Of a stretch of DNA of 64,000 nucleotides, positions 9,165-17,812 are shown in pieces. How positions within the stretch are numbered: position 1 is the stretch's first letter; each line of letters begins with the position of its first letter. The DNA is from Flavobacterium urumqiense (GTDB lineage Bacteria; Bacteroidota; Bacteroidia; Flavobacteriales; Flavobacteriaceae), in NCBI RefSeq assembly GCF_900108015.1, contig NZ_FNVP01000011.1:37078-101077 (forward strand), given 5' to 3'. The notes beneath the pieces are model-generated. The model made no database searches, was not told the DNA's origin, and saw only the letters and a program-made list of their open reading frames with translations. The translations under genes were made by a program, and so were the position numbers.

Positions 9165-10367
9165 ATGATTAACCCTTCGGCATCCGGTTGGATAGATAAA
9201 TTTTTTACAGAACAAAAATTTTCAAAAGAGACTGTTTCTAATACTCCTGATACCTTTTATCATCAAGTTAGAGAGACAGGGTTTATATATGGACATATAA
9301 TTTCTTTTAAAACTAGAAGTCCAATTGAGACTAAAGGCTGGTTTAAGGGAGAGATTTCTAAAGTTGCTTTATTAAATACACTATATGCTATTTTTTGTTT
9401 GACAGAAAAAGAAATTAATCCTGAAAATTTCATCAAACAAACCGTTGCTTTTTACAATCAAATGAATCCTCAAGGATTTAGTTTATTAAAAAAAATTCTC
9501 CCTAAAAATTCTCCTTCTTTAACTTTAGAAAAAATAATTGATGAACGTGTTCAAACCAATGATACAGTCATCAGTAAAAACTTTTCCCATCTGGTGACAA
9601 ACGCCTTACTATTTATCGATGTACTTGCTTTTCGCCAATATTTAATACACGGGTTAATTCCTGAAAAATATCTAAAAAAAATTGAAGAGACCGTTGTTAA
9701 TATAGTGACATTAGCATTGAAAATAAAGTCCAATAAAACACAATATGATGATTTGCTGATTAAACTTTTTGAAGCTTCCATTCGTTATAGCAAATTTTCT
9801 AAAAATTCAGTTCAAAATTTAGAAACCATTCAATTGGATTATTTTACTAATGATCTTGAGAAATACTATCTTATTGATATTGCCGGAATGGCTTTATGGA
9901 GTGATGGTAAAATCGAAAATAATGAAGCCTATTTTTTACATTCTTTGGCTGAAGTTTTATCCGTTTCAGATCATTTTGTCAATGATAGTATTAGTAGCAC
10001 CAATGACTTTATTACAAAACATAAAAAAGAAATTCCGTATTTTAATTATTCTAATCCTGTCAAGCATTTCTACGACCAAACAACTCAAAGTGTTATCACA
10101 TTAGTAAGTCGCAATAAAAAGCGATTAGTAAAGGAAATAGTCCAAAGCAAAGAATTAATGGTACTACTTGCCTATTCTACCCGTAGAGATTTAAACGAAA
10201 AAGAAAAGAAAAAAGTTAAGAAACAGTTATTGGATATTTGCAAAACTATCCCTTCACTGACAATATTCTTACTTCCCGGGGGAACTTTATTATTGCCCAT
10301 TTTAATTAAATTTATTCCCACACTTTTACCTTCTGCCTTTAATGAAAATCTGGAAGAAATAGAATAA
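9165..10367 (+). CDS. LETM1-related biofilm-associated protein
   Basis: This 400-residue protein belongs to a family common in flavobacteria. Only the C-terminus is recognisable: IPSLTIFLLPGGTLLLPILI then a second short hydrophobic block ending LLPSAF (about 360-392) resembles the membrane segment of LETM1, a mitochondrial ion-exchange protein. A central stretch IAGMALWSDGKIENNEAYFL (about 238-257) resembles the TerB/tellurite-resistance type motif. The rest is mostly alpha-helical and polar. The biofilm role is the family name only; nothing here shows it. It is a single-gene unit ended by a strong hairpin. Confidence 0.7.
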   Translation: MINPSASGWIDKFFTEQKFSKETVSNTPDTFYHQVRETGFIYGHIISFKTRSPIETKGWFKGEISKVALLNTLYAIFCLTEKEINPENFIKQTVAFYNQMNPQGFSLLKKILPKNSPSLTLEKIIDERVQTNDTVISKNFSHLVTNALLFIDVLAFRQYLIHGLIPEKYLKKIEETVVNIVTLALKIKSNKTQYDDLLIKLFEASIRYSKFSKNSVQNLETIQLDYFTNDLEKYYLIDIAGMALWSDGKIENNEAYFLHSLAEVLSVSDHFVNDSISSTNDFITKHKKEIPYFNYSNPVKHFYDQTTQSVITLVSRNKKRLVKEIVQSKELMVLLAYSTRRDLNEKEKKKVKKQLLDICKTIPSLTIFLLPGGTLLLPILIKFIPTLLPSAFNENLEEIE

Positions 10368-10370
10368 TAA

Positions 10371-10397
10371 GAAAGCCGCTCTCGAGCGGCTTTCTTT
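10371..10397. terminator. bidirectional terminator between LETM1-related gene and can
   Basis: A perfect ten-base stem GAAAGCCGCT (10371-10380) / AGCGGCTTTC (10385-10394) with a CTCG loop lies between two convergent genes. A-rich and T-rich flanks let it serve both strands. Confidence 0.85.
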
Positions 10398-10399
10398 AT

Positions 10400-11035
10400 T
10401 TAGAATTTCAATTGGTAAACTTCATCCAAATCTTTATTTGAACTAATATTGACTTCTAAGTCCGTAACAAAACCTGAATTTAAACCATAAGCCCATCCGT
10501 GTAAAGTCAATTCTTGATTATTTTTCCATGCCGATTGCACTATCGAAGTTTTAGCCAAATTGAATACTTGTTCTTTTACACTAATTTCAACAAAGGTGTT
10601 AAAACGTTCCGTTTCGTCTTCGATAGAATCTAAGTAGGAACTATGCAAACGATAAACATCTTTTATATGACGAATCCAGTTATCTATAATTCCAATAGAA
10701 TCATTTCCCATAGCCGCTTTTACACCACCACAACCGTAATGACCACAAACTAAGACATGTTTTACTTTCAAAACATTCACAGCATAATCCAGAACGCTCA
10801 ACATATTCATATCAGAATGCACGACCATATTGGCAATATTTCTGTGAACAAAAACTTCACCGGGTTTAGCACCCACTATTTCGTTAGCTGGAACTCTACT
10901 ATCTGAACAACCTATCCATAATAAAGGTGGTGTTTGACCTTTGGCTAAATCTTGAAAATAATTTGGATCGCTCGCTAATGAAGTTTCGACCCATTGCTTA
11001 TTATTATCTAATATTTTTTTATAAAAATCATTCAT
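10400..11035 (-). CDS. can: beta-class carbonic anhydrase
   Basis: Beta carbonic anhydrase of 211 residues that interconverts CO2 and bicarbonate. Zinc ligands are Cys43 (IGCSDSRVPANE, with Asp45 and Arg47 as the catalytic dyad), His99 and Cys102 (HYGCGGV). The block VFVHRNIANMV is also typical. It is 97 bases downstream of the SulP transporter gene on the same strand, so the two may act together: the transporter moves the anion and the enzyme balances it with CO2. It is cytoplasmic; no signal peptide is seen. Confidence 0.94.
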   Translation of the reverse strand: MNDFYKKILDNNKQWVETSLASDPNYFQDLAKGQTPPLLWIGCSDSRVPANEIVGAKPGEVFVHRNIANMVVHSDMNMLSVLDYAVNVLKVKHVLVCGHYGCGGVKAAMGNDSIGIIDNWIRHIKDVYRLHSSYLDSIEDETERFNTFVEISVKEQVFNLAKTSIVQSAWKNNQELTLHGWAYGLNSGFVTDLEVNISSNKDLDEVYQLKF

Positions 11036-11132
11036 AATTTTAGTTTTTAATATTTTGCAAAACTTTAAAAATCGTCTTTTAACAATGTAAAGTAACAGTA
11101 TTTATACATTTATACATAATTAGTTTGCTTTT

Positions 11133-12788
11133 TTATTCTGGAAAAACTTCTGTCTTAATTTCCTTTTTCACCAACGTTCTTTTAGCAACATCATAATAAT
11201 GTTCAATACTAACATGGTTTTGTATCTCCAAACTATTTTCTAATTGATATGCTTTTTTAAAACCTTTAAGTTTGACTTTTATATTTTCATCAATAGCCCT
11301 TGTGGTTTTAAATTCATGGATTAAATCTAAAATATCATGAGCAATATAAACGGTATCTTTTGCATCGATAACTACTTTTGAATTTTGTGGAATATCTTTT
11401 AAAGTTAATTTTATGGCTGCTTTGTTTAAAAATGAAACTTCTTGAGCCAAGTCTATATGAATTACATCACCATCTGCATATTCTTCTTTTCGAAAACTAT
11501 AAGCACGCTTAAGATTTCCTTTTAAAACGAAAATAATACTGATAACAATTCCTAAGGCCACCCCTTTCAATAAATCAGTAAATACAATAGCTAATAATGT
11601 TGCAATAAAAGGAACAAATTGGTATTTTCCTTTTTCCCAAAAATGTTTAAATGTTGCCGGCTTGGCTAATTTATATCCAACCAATAAAAGAATTGCCGCT
11701 AAGGTAGCCAATGGTATTTTATTCAAAACTAACGGAATTGTAACCACACTTATCAGTAAAAGAAAACCGTGAATAATCGTTGACATTTTTGATTTAGCAC
11801 CACTATTACTATTTGCTGACGTACGTACAATTACTGATGTCAGCGGTAAACCTCCTAACAGAGAACTTATCATATTTCCAATTCCTTGGGCTTTCAGTTC
11901 CACATTGGTATCTGTATATCGTTTTTGGGCATCCATTCTATCGGCAGCTTCAATACTCAATAAAGTTTCAATCGAAGCAACAATGGCAATAGTAAAGGCA
12001 ACGACCCATACTTTAGGATTTGTTATTCCTGAGAAATTCGGCGTAACTATAATGGTTTTAAATTCTTCAAAACTAGTAGGTACCGGCAATGAAACTAAAT
12101 GCTCTTTTGCAATAACTAATGGACTTTGTGTAGCAGTGAAAATTTCATTTAAAATTACCCCAACGATTACCGCTACAAGAGCCCCGGGAATTAATTTTAA
12201 TTTTTTCAAGAAAGGAATTTTATCCCACGCAATCAGTATTACTAGTGATACTATTGTAATAATTATTGACCCGAACTGAATATAATTAAAAATGCCCAGT
12301 AATGAAGATAATGTATCGCTCCCATTCAACTGCAAAAAAGATTGATCCCCTTCAAAATCGCTATCATAACCAAAAGCATGAGGCAATTGTTTCATAATAA
12401 TAATAATTCCTATACCGGCTAACATTCCTTCAATAACATTCGTTGGAAAATAATTAGAAATACTTCCTGCTTTGATATATCCTAAGGCTAATTGTATAAA
12501 ACCTGCAATAAAAACTGCTGTCAGAAAAACATCAAAAGCACCTAAATCAGTAATTGCTGTTAATACAATTGCTGTTAAACCCGCTGCTGGACCAGAAACA
12601 CTTAAATGCGATTTACTTAAATATCCAACCACTATTCCCCCAATAATTCCTGCAATAATTCCAGAAAATAAAGGAGCACCTGAAGCCATTGCAATACCTA
12701 AACACAATGGAAGAGCCACCAAAAAAACCACTAAACCAGATGCGAAATCGGATTTAAGGTTAGCAAAAAGATTCGTTTTTTTTGTCAT
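11133..12788 (-). CDS. SulP family anion transporter
   Basis: Membrane protein of 551 residues with a long hydrophobic region (about 15-430) and a C-terminal STAS-like cytoplasmic domain (about 440-535). The start, FASGLVVFLVALPLCLGIAM, is the SulP N-terminal signature; SGPAAGLTAIVL and SVIVRTSANSNSGAKSK also fit. SulP proteins move sulfate, bicarbonate or other anions. Because carbonic anhydrase follows on the same strand, a bicarbonate transporter is the better guess here, as for BicA-type members, but the substrate cannot be read from sequence. Confidence 0.88.
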   Translation of the reverse strand: MTKKTNLFANLKSDFASGLVVFLVALPLCLGIAMASGAPLFSGIIAGIIGGIVVGYLSKSHLSVSGPAAGLTAIVLTAITDLGAFDVFLTAVFIAGFIQLALGYIKAGSISNYFPTNVIEGMLAGIGIIIIMKQLPHAFGYDSDFEGDQSFLQLNGSDTLSSLLGIFNYIQFGSIIITIVSLVILIAWDKIPFLKKLKLIPGALVAVIVGVILNEIFTATQSPLVIAKEHLVSLPVPTSFEEFKTIIVTPNFSGITNPKVWVVAFTIAIVASIETLLSIEAADRMDAQKRYTDTNVELKAQGIGNMISSLLGGLPLTSVIVRTSANSNSGAKSKMSTIIHGFLLLISVVTIPLVLNKIPLATLAAILLLVGYKLAKPATFKHFWEKGKYQFVPFIATLLAIVFTDLLKGVALGIVISIIFVLKGNLKRAYSFRKEEYADGDVIHIDLAQEVSFLNKAAIKLTLKDIPQNSKVVIDAKDTVYIAHDILDLIHEFKTTRAIDENIKVKLKGFKKAYQLENSLEIQNHVSIEHYYDVAKRTLVKKEIKTEVFPE

Positions 12789-12871
12789 AATACCTTACTA
12801 AAATTTAATACAGAAACTTGTCACATTGAAGAATGTAAAGATTTGATTTTATAATAAAAATCAAGATTGTA

Positions 12872-13153
12872 TTAAACCTGGTTAGGCGGGGGAATAAATA
12901 TCTTCGAGGTTATTTTATCTTGTTTTGATAAATTCTCAGAAAAAATAAGACTTGAATTATAATTCAAATAAGGTTCAACTTCAAATGAAACATTGGAAAT
13001 AAAAACGGCCTTAATTTCTTTATGTGATTTCTCCTCTTCAGAAAACTTACCCAAGATAGACGTATCGTTATCGTCCGCTATTAAACTCACAATTGTGGGT
13101 GTTAAAAGAAAGCTGATAAAAACGAATAGTAATATGTGAGCAGTTATTTTCAT
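12872..13153 (-). CDS. small exported or membrane-anchored protein, unknown
   Basis: This 93-residue protein has a hydrophobic N-terminal segment (residues 4-25, ILLFVFISFLLTPTIVSLIA) that could be a signal peptide or membrane anchor, with no lipobox. The rest is acidic and polar and ends in IPPPNQV. No family was recognised. It lies 83 bases upstream of sulP and 123 bases downstream of dps on the same strand. Codon use looks like that of its neighbours, so it is probably a real gene. Confidence 0.55.
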   Translation of the reverse strand: MKITAHILLFVFISFLLTPTIVSLIADDNDTSILGKFSEEEKSHKEIKAVFISNVSFEVEPYLNYNSSLIFSENLSKQDKITSKIFIPPPNQV

Positions 13154-13220
13154 TAACGCAAAAATAGATTAAAGTTTAAGAAAAGAGTAAAAGCACTACT
13201 GAATTTAAAAAAAAATTAAC

Positions 13221-13256
13221 AAAAAAAAACCAGAATAAATTGCTTCATCTGGTTTT
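13221..13256 (-). terminator. terminator downstream of dps
   Basis: An AAACCAGA (13227-13234) / TCTGGTTT (13248-13255) hairpin. Read on the minus strand it is followed by a run of at least nine Ts, just after the dps stop codon. Confidence 0.8.
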
Positions 13257-13276
13257 CCATTTAAAATCTAAACGTT

Positions 13277-13756
13277 TTACAAACCCTCTTCCAACCAAGC
13301 TTGCATCATCCATATTACTTTTTCTTGTTCTGCAATAAAATCGCTCATCATTGAATTGGTTCCCTCATCACTAATTTCTGAAGCTTTATATAGAATTTCC
13401 CTTTCAATTTTTAATAGATGAGCTAATGAATTTACAATAAGGTGAATTGCTTTTTCATCAATAGAAATGTTTTTACCCACTGGTAACTGACTATTTTTAA
13501 TATAATCCTCAAAAGTATGAAACGGCGTACCCCCCAAAGTAAGCACTCGTTCTGCAATCATATCAATTTTTAACTGGGAATCATTATACAATTCTTCAAA
13601 CTTTACATGCAAGTCAAAGAAACGCTTTCCACGAATATTCCAATGAATTCCGCGCAGATTTTGGTAGTAAACTTGAAAATTTGATAATAATATGTTTAAT
13701 TCTTTTACAATTAATTCTGATTCTTTTACTGGTAATCCTAGAATATTAATTTTCAT
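13277..13756 (-). CDS. dps: Dps family DNA-protection / ferritin-like protein
   Basis: Dps protein of 159 residues, normal length. The ferroxidase-site block, YYQNLRGIHWNIRGKRFFDL followed by HVKFEELY and IDMIAERVLTLGGTP, carries the His, Asp and Glu ligands expected at the subunit interface. Dps forms a twelve-subunit cage that oxidises ferrous iron with peroxide and shields DNA. The gene is divergent from oxyR with 95 bases between the two start codons, so OxyR control is likely, as in other flavobacteria, though no operator was proved. Confidence 0.93.
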   Translation of the reverse strand: MKINILGLPVKESELIVKELNILLSNFQVYYQNLRGIHWNIRGKRFFDLHVKFEELYNDSQLKIDMIAERVLTLGGTPFHTFEDYIKNSQLPVGKNISIDEKAIHLIVNSLAHLLKIEREILYKASEISDEGTNSMMSDFIAEQEKVIWMMQAWLEEGL

Positions 13757-13773
13757 ATTTTTTTATTTCTTAC

Positions 13774-13781
13774 AAATTTAT
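13774..13781 (-). promoter_or_regulatory. dps -7 promoter element
   Basis: Minus strand TAAATTTG, an exact match to the Bacteroidota -7 consensus, 17 bases before the dps ATG. No clear TTG was seen at -33, which could fit dependence on an activator such as OxyR. Confidence 0.5.
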
Positions 13782-13851
13782 GGAAAAAATAAAAATTGCA
13801 CTATAAATTAAATTGATTGTTTTTATCTTTACATTAGAAAATACTATAAAA

Positions 13852-14793
13852 ATGACAATCACTCAACTAAAATATGTTTTGGCTGTCGCCGAACACAAAA
13901 ATTTCACACTTGCCGCCGAAAAATGTTTTGTAACTCAACCAACGTTGAGTATGCAAATTCAAAAAATAGAAGAAGAATTAAGTATTCAGATATTCGATCG
14001 ATCCAAAAAACCAATTCAACTTACTGATATTGGACAAAAAATTGTAAATCAAGCCAAAAATATTGTCAATGAAGCGGATAGAATTCAAGATATTGTTGAA
14101 CAGCAAAAAGGATTTATAGGAGGCGAATTTCGGTTAGGAATTATTCCTACCATTATGCCTACATTGTTACCTATGTTTTTGAATAATTTCATAAAAAAAT
14201 ATCCAAAAGTCAAACTCATAATCGAAGAGTTAAACACGGAAGAGATTATAATAAAACTCAATAACGGTCACTTGGATGCTGCAATTGCAGCAACTCCATT
14301 ATTGGAAGAAAAAATCAAAGAAATTGTTTTGTACTTTGAACCCTTTGTAGCTTATATACCAGAAAGTCATCAAAATTTTCAGAAAGAAGAAATTGAAGTC
14401 TCTGATTTAAATCTGGATGACATTCTGTTACTACAAGACGGACACTGTTTCCGGGATGGAATTTTGAATTTATGCAAAAGTCAGGGGAAAAATGAATTCA
14501 ATCATTTTCAAATTGAAAGTGGCAGTTTTGAAACATTAATAAAACTAGCTGATGAAGGATTGGGAACTACACTATTACCCTATCTGCACACTTTAGATTT
14601 GAAAGAGTCCGATAAAATTAAATTACGCCATTTTAAGGAACCTAAACCAGCTCGCGAAGTCAGTTTAATTTTTCCGAAGAATGAATTAAAAATCCAGATT
14701 ATTGATGCGCTTAGAAGCACAATTGCCGGAGTTATTAAAGGAGCAATTGTTTTCCAAAATGTTCAAATTGTGAGCCCAGTTCAGAAAAAATAA
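13852..14793 (+). CDS. oxyR: OxyR, LysR-type peroxide sensor
   Basis: LysR-type regulator of 313 residues from the ATG at 13852 (MTITQLKYVLAVAEH); an upstream in-frame ATG would add thirteen unrelated residues. The helix-turn-helix is at about 18-38 and the effector domain at about 90-295. The redox pair of OxyR is present: Cys199 in DGHCFRDG and Cys208 in NLCKS, at exactly the E. coli positions. Peroxide oxidises the pair to a disulfide and the protein then activates defence genes. The divergent neighbour dps is the obvious target. Confidence 0.93.
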   Translation: MTITQLKYVLAVAEHKNFTLAAEKCFVTQPTLSMQIQKIEEELSIQIFDRSKKPIQLTDIGQKIVNQAKNIVNEADRIQDIVEQQKGFIGGEFRLGIIPTIMPTLLPMFLNNFIKKYPKVKLIIEELNTEEIIIKLNNGHLDAAIAATPLLEEKIKEIVLYFEPFVAYIPESHQNFQKEEIEVSDLNLDDILLLQDGHCFRDGILNLCKSQGKNEFNHFQIESGSFETLIKLADEGLGTTLLPYLHTLDLKESDKIKLRHFKEPKPAREVSLIFPKNELKIQIIDALRSTIAGVIKGAIVFQNVQIVSPVQKK

Positions 14794-14794
14794 A

Positions 14795-14824
14795 AAAAGG
14801 AACCGATTAAGGTTCCTTTTTTTT
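14795..14824 (+). terminator. oxyR terminator
   Basis: AAAAGGAACC (14795-14804) / GGTTCCTTTT (14811-14820) followed by Ts, starting directly after the oxyR stop. It may also serve the convergent small gene on the minus strand. Confidence 0.9.
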
Positions 14825-14826
14825 TA

Positions 14827-15012
14827 TTATGAATTTACGATAAGTAAACATTGTTTCAACTCTGGTTTTTCAATTGTGAAATTTAATAACCATTCTCGTA
14901 ATTGTTCTATTTCAAACGGTAACAAGGTTCTTATAGCTTTTTCTAATTCTTTACAAAAAAGTATTGGATCAAAACTTACTCTTTCTAGTATTGATTTTGT
15001 GTAATCAAACAT
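14827..15012 (-). CDS. small conserved protein, unknown function
   Basis: A 61-residue protein starting MFDYTKSILERVSFDPILFC; an in-frame ATG four codons upstream is possible (15024). It is predicted to be all helical and contains KELEKAIRTLLPFEIEQLRE. The layout resembles short conserved flavobacterial proteins of this size, but no function is known to me. It is convergent with oxyR and stands alone. Confidence 0.55.
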   Translation of the reverse strand: MFDYTKSILERVSFDPILFCKELEKAIRTLLPFEIEQLREWLLNFTIEKPELKQCLLIVNS

Positions 15013-15167
15013 GATTTTTGACATATTAAAATAATATTATAGGTTAGGTCTTGATTTTTATCTCTTGTAAAAATACATTTTATATAGATTGAATTTTATT
15101 TATTAACGTTCTTTTGTATATTTTATTTTTAAAAAAGAAAGTCTATTAAAATTAAGTTTACAATTTT

Positions 15168-15830
15168 TTATTTTTTACGAGCACGAAACATTTCTCGTTT
15201 ACCAGGAGGACCAGCGAGCTTTTCGACAGTAAAACCCACTTCTATCATGCTTCGTTTCACTACTCCTCTTGCGGCATAAGTAACAAGAACGCTATTAGGC
15301 TTAAGTGCTTTATACATGCTATCGAAAATTTCAGTGCTCCATAATTCTGGTTGTACTCTATAACCAAAGGCATCAAAGTAAATTAAATCAAATTTTTCAA
15401 TATCATCAATTGCTTCAAAAAATTGCTTTCTTTTTGTCAATGAAAAATCTGTACTTAAATTGCTCTTTTCCTCCCAATTACTCTCATGCATGGTTTTGAA
15501 AATGGAACTTTCGGTTATTGCATTCAACTCCTCAACATAATTCATCGAAAGAACTTCGTCAGCAGAGATCGGATACGCCTCTACTCCAACATAGTCAATC
15601 GTCTGATTTAGTTTTTTTGCTTCTAAAAAAGTGATAAATGCATTTAATCCAGTTCCAAAACCAATTTCTAAAATAGAAATATGCTTATTCTCAAATAAGG
15701 ACAATCCATTTTTTATAAAAACGTGTTGTGCTTCTTGAATTGCTCCGTGTTTAGAATGATAACATTCGTCCCATTCCCCTAAATGAATAGTCGTAGAACC
15801 ATCAAGAGTTTGGATTATTTCTCTTTTCAA
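15168..15830 (-). CDS. mnmD: MnmD-like tRNA methyltransferase
   Basis: SAM-dependent methyltransferase of 220 residues matching the N-terminal half of MnmC (MnmC1/MnmD). ISILEIGFGTGLNAFITFLE is the SAM-binding motif; LIYFDAFGYRVQPELWSTEI and VTYAARGVVKRSM then GFTVEKLAGPPGKREM are typical of the family. It finishes mnm5s2U at the tRNA wobble position by methylating the nm5 intermediate. The oxidase half of MnmC is absent, as is usual for stand-alone MnmD. Confidence 0.88.
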   Translation of the reverse strand: MKREIIQTLDGSTTIHLGEWDECYHSKHGAIQEAQHVFIKNGLSLFENKHISILEIGFGTGLNAFITFLEAKKLNQTIDYVGVEAYPISADEVLSMNYVEELNAITESSIFKTMHESNWEEKSNLSTDFSLTKRKQFFEAIDDIEKFDLIYFDAFGYRVQPELWSTEIFDSMYKALKPNSVLVTYAARGVVKRSMIEVGFTVEKLAGPPGKREMFRARKK

Positions 15831-16013
15831 AATTATAAATTGAGTTTATTAGTAGTTTTTATGCGCTATGATCAGGTCAAATTTAGTCAAAACTAAAACG
15901 TATCCCCCATAAAAATCTATATTTTTTATCTATTTGATATAAATTTAAGTCATTTTTTTCGATTTTTTAAAAGATAAATAAATCACAATTAAATCGTATA
16001 ATTAATAGTTTTA
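15831..16013. other. AT-rich intergenic region upstream of ilvE
   Basis: Divergent intergenic DNA between mnmD (minus) and ilvE (plus). No open frame or repeat was recognised here; the ilvE leader that follows is described separately. Confidence 0.4.
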
Positions 16014-16075
16014 TCACAAGGATTTCGATGATTTTTATTTAATTTTGCAAATAAAAATGCTCTCCTTGTGAAAAA
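16014..16075 (+). promoter_or_regulatory. ilvE promoter region with flanking inverted repeat and tiny leader frame
   Basis: A -7 box TAATTTTG is at 16040-16047. It is bracketed by a perfect nine-base inverted repeat, TCACAAGGA (16014-16022) and TCCTTGTGA (16063-16071). The right arm overlaps a four-codon frame ATG-CTC-TCC-TTG-TGA (Met-Leu-Ser-Leu) at 16057-16071. The repeats are seen directly. An operator, or a leucine-sensing leader, is speculation. Confidence 0.35.
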
Positions 16076-16135
16076 ATCAAAGATTTTAATATTCCTGTTT
16101 ATCAATTATAAAAATATAAAAAATAATCCCTTATT

Positions 16136-17203
16136 ATGAGTACAACTCAAACTAATAAAATTGAAATAATTAAAGCAGCCACTTCAAAAATTAATGAAGT
16201 AGACTTTGAAAACTTAAGCTTTGGTTCTATTTTTACAGATCATTTATTTGAATGTGATTTTAAAAATGGAGAATGGCAAAAACCTGTCATTAAGCCTTAC
16301 GCGCCCTTTTTGTTAGACCCTTCGTCAAGAGTTTTTCATTATGGTCAAGCAATTTTTGAAGGTATGAAGGCCTACAAAGATGAGGATGATGCAATCTGGC
16401 TATTTAGACCTGATGAGAACTACAAACGTTTCAACAAATCAGCAGTTAGAATGGCAATGCAGGAAGTACCGGAAGACATATTTATGAATGGTTTGAAGGA
16501 ATTACTGAAATTAGATGAAGCATGGATAAAAAGAGGTAAAGGAAATTCCATGTATATTAGACCATTTATGATTGCTACGGGAACTGGTGTCATTGCGAAC
16601 CCATCTGATAATTACAAATTTATGATCATTTTATCACCAGTAAGCGCTTACTACGCAGGTGAAGTAAAGGTTCTTATCGCGGAGCATTATAGTAGAGCTG
16701 CAAATGGAGGAATAGGAGCTGCAAAAGCTGCCGGAAATTATGCAGCACAATTTTACCCTACTAGTTTGGCTAACAAACAAGGTTTCCAACAAGTGATTTG
16801 GACAGATGATGCCACACATACTAAACTGGAAGAAGCAGGGACAATGAACGTATTTTTTAGAATAAACGATACGTTATTTACTGCTCCCGTTAGTGAAAGA
16901 ATTCTTGATGGCGTGACTAGAAAGACTTTAATCGATTTAGCCAAAAGTGAAGGCATAAATGTAGATGTACGCCCTGTTTTAGTTTCTGAACTTGTTGAAG
17001 CCTCTAAAAATGGAACATTGAAAGAAATTTTTGGTGCTGGAACGGCTGCTGTCGTTAGTCCTATTTCTGGATTTTCTTATCAAGATGTTTATCATGAATT
17101 ACCTAACAATGAAGATTCAATGGCATTAAAACTGAAAGATAAATTAACTAATATCCAAAACAAAATAGCTGAAGATACCTTTGGTTGGACTGTTAAAGTA
17201 TAG
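16136..17203 (+). CDS. ilvE: branched-chain amino acid aminotransferase
   Basis: Class IV PLP-dependent aminotransferase of 355 residues. Blocks include FHYGQAIFEGMKAYK near the N-terminus, the GGIGAAKAAGNYAAQ lysine region (the Lys in GAAKAAGN is the probable PLP lysine), and EAGTMNVFF followed by LDGVTRKTLIDLA. It transfers amino groups between Leu, Ile or Val and 2-oxoglutarate. The enzyme is cytoplasmic. The gene is transcribed alone and ends in a strong terminator. Confidence 0.95.
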   Translation: MSTTQTNKIEIIKAATSKINEVDFENLSFGSIFTDHLFECDFKNGEWQKPVIKPYAPFLLDPSSRVFHYGQAIFEGMKAYKDEDDAIWLFRPDENYKRFNKSAVRMAMQEVPEDIFMNGLKELLKLDEAWIKRGKGNSMYIRPFMIATGTGVIANPSDNYKFMIILSPVSAYYAGEVKVLIAEHYSRAANGGIGAAKAAGNYAAQFYPTSLANKQGFQQVIWTDDATHTKLEEAGTMNVFFRINDTLFTAPVSERILDGVTRKTLIDLAKSEGINVDVRPVLVSELVEASKNGTLKEIFGAGTAAVVSPISGFSYQDVYHELPNNEDSMALKLKDKLTNIQNKIAEDTFGWTVKV

Positions 17204-17221
17204 ATTTTAGATTTCAATTAC

Positions 17222-17258
17222 AAAAAAAGCGGTTTTCATTACGAAAACCGCTTTTTTT
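17222..17258 (+). terminator. ilvE terminator
   Basis: A 16-base stem, AAAAAAAGCGGTTTTC (17222-17237) against GAAAACCGCTTTTTTT (17243-17258), with a five-base loop. Confidence 0.92.
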
Positions 17259-17344
17259 ATATTCTGCCTGAACTTTTGTAATCTGATTTGAATATTAAAT
17301 ATCGTATTGCTTTTACCTACTACAAGCGATCTGAAACCCACTAC

Positions 17345-17731
17345 TCATTCACCTAATATTTTAGAAAAATTAGGTTTGAAATAATTAGGTCCTTTCATCA
17401 CTTTGCCGTCTTCACGATAAATTGGATTTCCATCTTCGTCTAATTTACTCATATTACTGCGTTGAATTTCGTCGAAAACCGCTTCAATTTTATGTTGCAA
17501 ACCATGTTCAATGATAGTTCCGCAAAGAATATACATCATATCGCCGAGTGCATCAGCAATTGCTACTAAATCATTATTTTGAACTGCTTCAAGATATTCC
17601 TCATTTTCTTCTTTCATCAAATTGTAACGAAGGGTATGTTTGCTTTCTCCCAAATCAGCTGTTGGAATTTCGCTATGTCCTATTTTAAATGCAGTATGAA
17701 ATACTTTAACTGAATCAATTTGTTTTTGCAT
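17345..17731 (-). CDS. MazG-like nucleotide pyrophosphohydrolase
   Basis: An all-alpha NTP pyrophosphohydrolase of 128 residues. The metal-binding pattern is visible: KEENEEYLEAV (EExxE) followed about 20 residues later by ALGDMMYILCG (an ExxD-like site). A C-terminal part, DGNPIYREDGKVMKGPNYF, is typical of the small MazG-like or phosphoribosyl-ATP-pyrophosphohydrolase-like group found in bacteria and phages. It probably hydrolyses non-canonical nucleoside triphosphates. The substrate is not known. Confidence 0.8.
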   Translation of the reverse strand: MQKQIDSVKVFHTAFKIGHSEIPTADLGESKHTLRYNLMKEENEEYLEAVQNNDLVAIADALGDMMYILCGTIIEHGLQHKIEAVFDEIQRSNMSKLDEDGNPIYREDGKVMKGPNYFKPNFSKILGE

Positions 17732-17812
17732 CTTTTTTATTTTTTAAATGAAAAGGCAAATTAGCAACTATTTCTAAACTATTAACTATTTTTGTTGCAA
17801 ATAATTTAAACT

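Noticed and set aside
14827..15024. Whether the small gene downstream of oxyR is only terminator DNA
   Set aside because: The frame has normal codon use, a fitting start and a helical, conserved-looking product, so it was kept with moderate confidence.
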